The notes beneath the pieces were generated by a model. That model had not been told where the DNA came from and searched no databases. It worked only from the letters and a program-made list of their open reading frames with translations. From assembly GCA_004296785.1 (NCBI GenBank), contig SCVU01000789.1, positions 1 to 24,233 of the forward strand: 24,233 nucleotides of DNA, read 5' to 3'. The DNA is from Planctomycetota bacterium. Lineage in GTDB: Bacteria > Planctomycetota > UBA1135 > GCA-002686595. Positions 22,774 through 24,233 of the stretch are shown piece after piece. The translations under genes and the position numbers were made by a program. Position 1 is the stretch's first letter. Each line of letters begins with the position of its first letter.

Positions 22774-23709
22774 ATGAAATTGCGCACGCATCTCGCAACC
22801 GCACTCGCTCTTTTCGCCACGGTCGTCGCGCTCGCGATGGCGCCGGCCTCCGACGCGCGCACGCCGCAATCCGACGGCGTGCGCGCGCTGGACGGCGAGT
22901 GGCTCTTCGTCGAAGACCGCACCGAGGGCCGCAGCCTCGAGCAGTTGGGCGCCCCGATGAGCTCGAAGTTCTCGCTGCGCGTCGAGGATGGCGCGATCGT
23001 GCTGAACGGCCACGGCTCCGGGCACAAGGACGTGCGCGTCGCGCTCGACGGCTCGACGACCGAGATCGCCGAGCAGGACAAGAAGGCGCGCTACCGCGGC
23101 GCGTGGAAGGACGGCGAGTTCGGGTACGACGTCGAGTTCGTGCGCGGGCCGGACAACGCGCGCGACGGATCGATCGGGTTGATTCGCCGCGAGTTTCGCC
23201 CGACGGCGGAGGGACTGATCGTGCGCGTCGCGATCGATCCGCCGCAAGGCAAGCCGGCGGTCGCGCTCTACCAACACGTCGAGGACATCCCGCTGCCCAC
23301 GCCGGCGAAGGCCGCGATCGCGGACGTCGGCTGGATCGCGGGGGCGTGGGTCGGAACGCGGAGCTCGGGCTCGGCGATCGAGGAGCGCTGGGGCCCGCCG
23401 CTCGGCGGCGCGATGCTCGCCACGTCGCGCACGGTCAACAAGAGCGGGAAGATGTCCGCGTTCGAGTACCTGCGCATCGTCGAGCGCGACGGCGGACTGG
23501 TGTACGTCGCGCAACCGGGCGGCAAGGCGCCGACCGAGTTCGTGCTCACCGAGATCGGCGCGACGCGGGCCGTGTTCTTGAATCCGCGCCACGACTACCC
23601 GCGGCGGATCGTGTACGAGCTCGCGGGCAAGGATGCGCTGACGGCTACGGCGGGTCAGCTCAAGGGCGGCACGCCGCAGCGCTACGAGTTCAAGCGCGAG
23701 GGCAGCTAG
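22774..23709 (+). CDS. Secreted DUF6265-type protein
   Basis: A 311-residue exported protein with a signal peptide (MKLRTHLATALALFATVVAL then AMAPASDA). The first half (about 38-165; LDGEWLFVEDRTEGR, FSLRVEDGAIVLNG) looks like a lipocalin-style or TIGR03067-like beta barrel seen in planctomycete secreted proteins, a tentative call. The second half (about 185-290) matches DUF6265: GWIAGAWVG, IEERWGPPLGGAMLATSRTV, FEYLRIVERDGGLVYVAQPG and FLNPRHDYPRRIVYEL. The function of DUF6265 is unknown; the fold is probably a small-ligand-binding barrel. It starts 19 nt after the AKR-like stop codon and so is likely co-transcribed. Both products are exported, which suggests work in the same compartment. 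Confidence 0.8.
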   Translation: MKLRTHLATALALFATVVALAMAPASDARTPQSDGVRALDGEWLFVEDRTEGRSLEQLGAPMSSKFSLRVEDGAIVLNGHGSGHKDVRVALDGSTTEIAEQDKKARYRGAWKDGEFGYDVEFVRGPDNARDGSIGLIRREFRPTAEGLIVRVAIDPPQGKPAVALYQHVEDIPLPTPAKAAIADVGWIAGAWVGTRSSGSAIEERWGPPLGGAMLATSRTVNKSGKMSAFEYLRIVERDGGLVYVAQPGGKAPTEFVLTEIGATRAVFLNPRHDYPRRIVYELAGKDALTATAGQLKGGTPQRYEFKREGS

Positions 23710-23734
23710 CGAGCCCGCCGCGCGCGGTCGTGGA

Positions 23735-24217
23735 TCAACCCGACCCGGGCGCTCCGTCCGCTCGCAACTCGAAGCGCGACGGGGCGAAGCCCGCCGACGC
23801 GAGCGCGGCGCGCACGTTGCCTTCGAGTGCGTCGCACGGTTCCTTGAGCCACAGCGTCGCCGTGCCGGCTTCCCGATCGACGTGCACCGCGATGACCTTG
23901 GCCACTCCGGCGAGTGCGTCTGCGACCTTGCGCGTCTCGCTGCTGCAGCTCATCCCAGCGACCGAGACCTCGTAGGTCGCGTCGAGCCGCGGCCAGCGCC
24001 TGAGCTCGAAGTCCGCGGCGGTCGATCCGCGCTTGCTCAAGCTCGCGGACAGCGCTTCTGGAGCGGCGTCCGCACCCTCGCGCATCACGACGGTGCCGCG
24101 GCCGAGGCTGTCGATCGCGACCCTGTCGATGCCGTCCAGATCCGCGCGCAGGCCTTGTTCGAGGCTCGCGCGCTCGCGGGGCGCGAGCTCGCCGACGCGA
24201 AACAAGCGTGCGCTCAC
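23735..24217 (-). CDS. Tandem heavy-metal-associated-like domain protein, 5' end uncertain
   Basis: 160 residues from a GTG at 24217, but the frame stays open to the right edge (24233) and no Shine-Dalgarno precedes the GTG, so the gene may begin outside the window. Residues 82-151 resemble an HMA (copper-chaperone) domain: YEVSVAGMSCSSETRKVADAL, then VIAVHVDREAGTATLWL and a final SAGFAPSRFEL. The metal motif GMxCxxC is reduced to GMSCSSE: C91 is kept and the second Cys is E94. Residues about 5-73 look like a second, older copy with no cysteines (RVAIDSLGRGTVVM, DFELRRW aligned to SRFELRA). Soluble; no signal or membrane helix in the visible part. It may bind a metal with altered ligands or none. 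It is convergent with the DUF6265 gene, 25 bp apart. Confidence 0.6.
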   Translation of the reverse strand: MSARLFRVGELAPRERASLEQGLRADLDGIDRVAIDSLGRGTVVMREGADAAPEALSASLSKRGSTAADFELRRWPRLDATYEVSVAGMSCSSETRKVADALAGVAKVIAVHVDREAGTATLWLKEPCDALEGNVRAALASAGFAPSRFELRADGAPGSG

Positions 24218-24233
24218 CTTGGGCGGCGCGGCG

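Overview
The window is very GC-rich (runs of GCG/CGC throughout) and gene-dense, with GTG used almost as often as ATG for starts and many stop/start overlaps (GTGA, ATGA). The gene content points to a bacterial chromosome, most likely an uncultured member of the Planctomycetota. The indications are a MoxR/DUF58/BatA-like/VWA cluster, a Zn-ribbon SpoVG next to ispE, a large secreted ELWxxDGT-repeat protein with a glycine-rich C-terminal domain, and secreted PQQ-propeller-like and Tat-exported proteins. The phylum is an inference; no rRNA is present to prove it.

Layout. (1) 1-7045, minus strand: a membrane/secretion operon read moxR -> DUF58 -> BatA/VWA -> VWA/glutamine-amidotransferase-like -> a signal-peptide protein cut by the window edge. 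(2) 7257-11077, minus strand: eno -> ftsB/divIC-like -> a secreted PQQ-propeller-like protein. (3) 11177-15701, plus strand: a tightly packed housekeeping operon pssA-folK-panC-ispE-spoVG-DUF2520 (phospholipid, folate, pantothenate and isoprenoid synthesis plus a nucleic-acid-binding regulator). (4) 15723-18905, minus strand: a secreted protein of about 17 ELWxxDGT repeats. (5) 19037-21162, plus strand: a fused aroD-aroE gene and aroK, three consecutive shikimate-pathway steps in two genes. (6) 21204-21320: an initiator tRNA with its own promoter and a very clear intrinsic terminator. (7) 21468-23709, plus strand: a Tat-exported aldo/keto-reductase-like protein that has lost most of its catalytic residues and carries an extra C-terminal domain, followed by a secreted DUF6265-type protein. 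(8) 23735 to the right edge, minus strand: a protein with two degenerate heavy-metal-associated-like domains.

Regulation. Most long intergenic gaps contain a TANNNT hexamer that could be a -10 element. For eno and aroDE this hexamer lies exactly 6 nt before the ATG and no Shine-Dalgarno is visible, which suggests leaderless mRNAs. No CRISPR array, insertion sequence or prophage was seen. The most distinctive items are the apparent aldo/keto-reductase pseudoenzyme, the Zn-ribbon insertion in SpoVG, the shikimate kinase insertion made by an 18-bp tandem duplication, and the tandem degenerate HMA protein.
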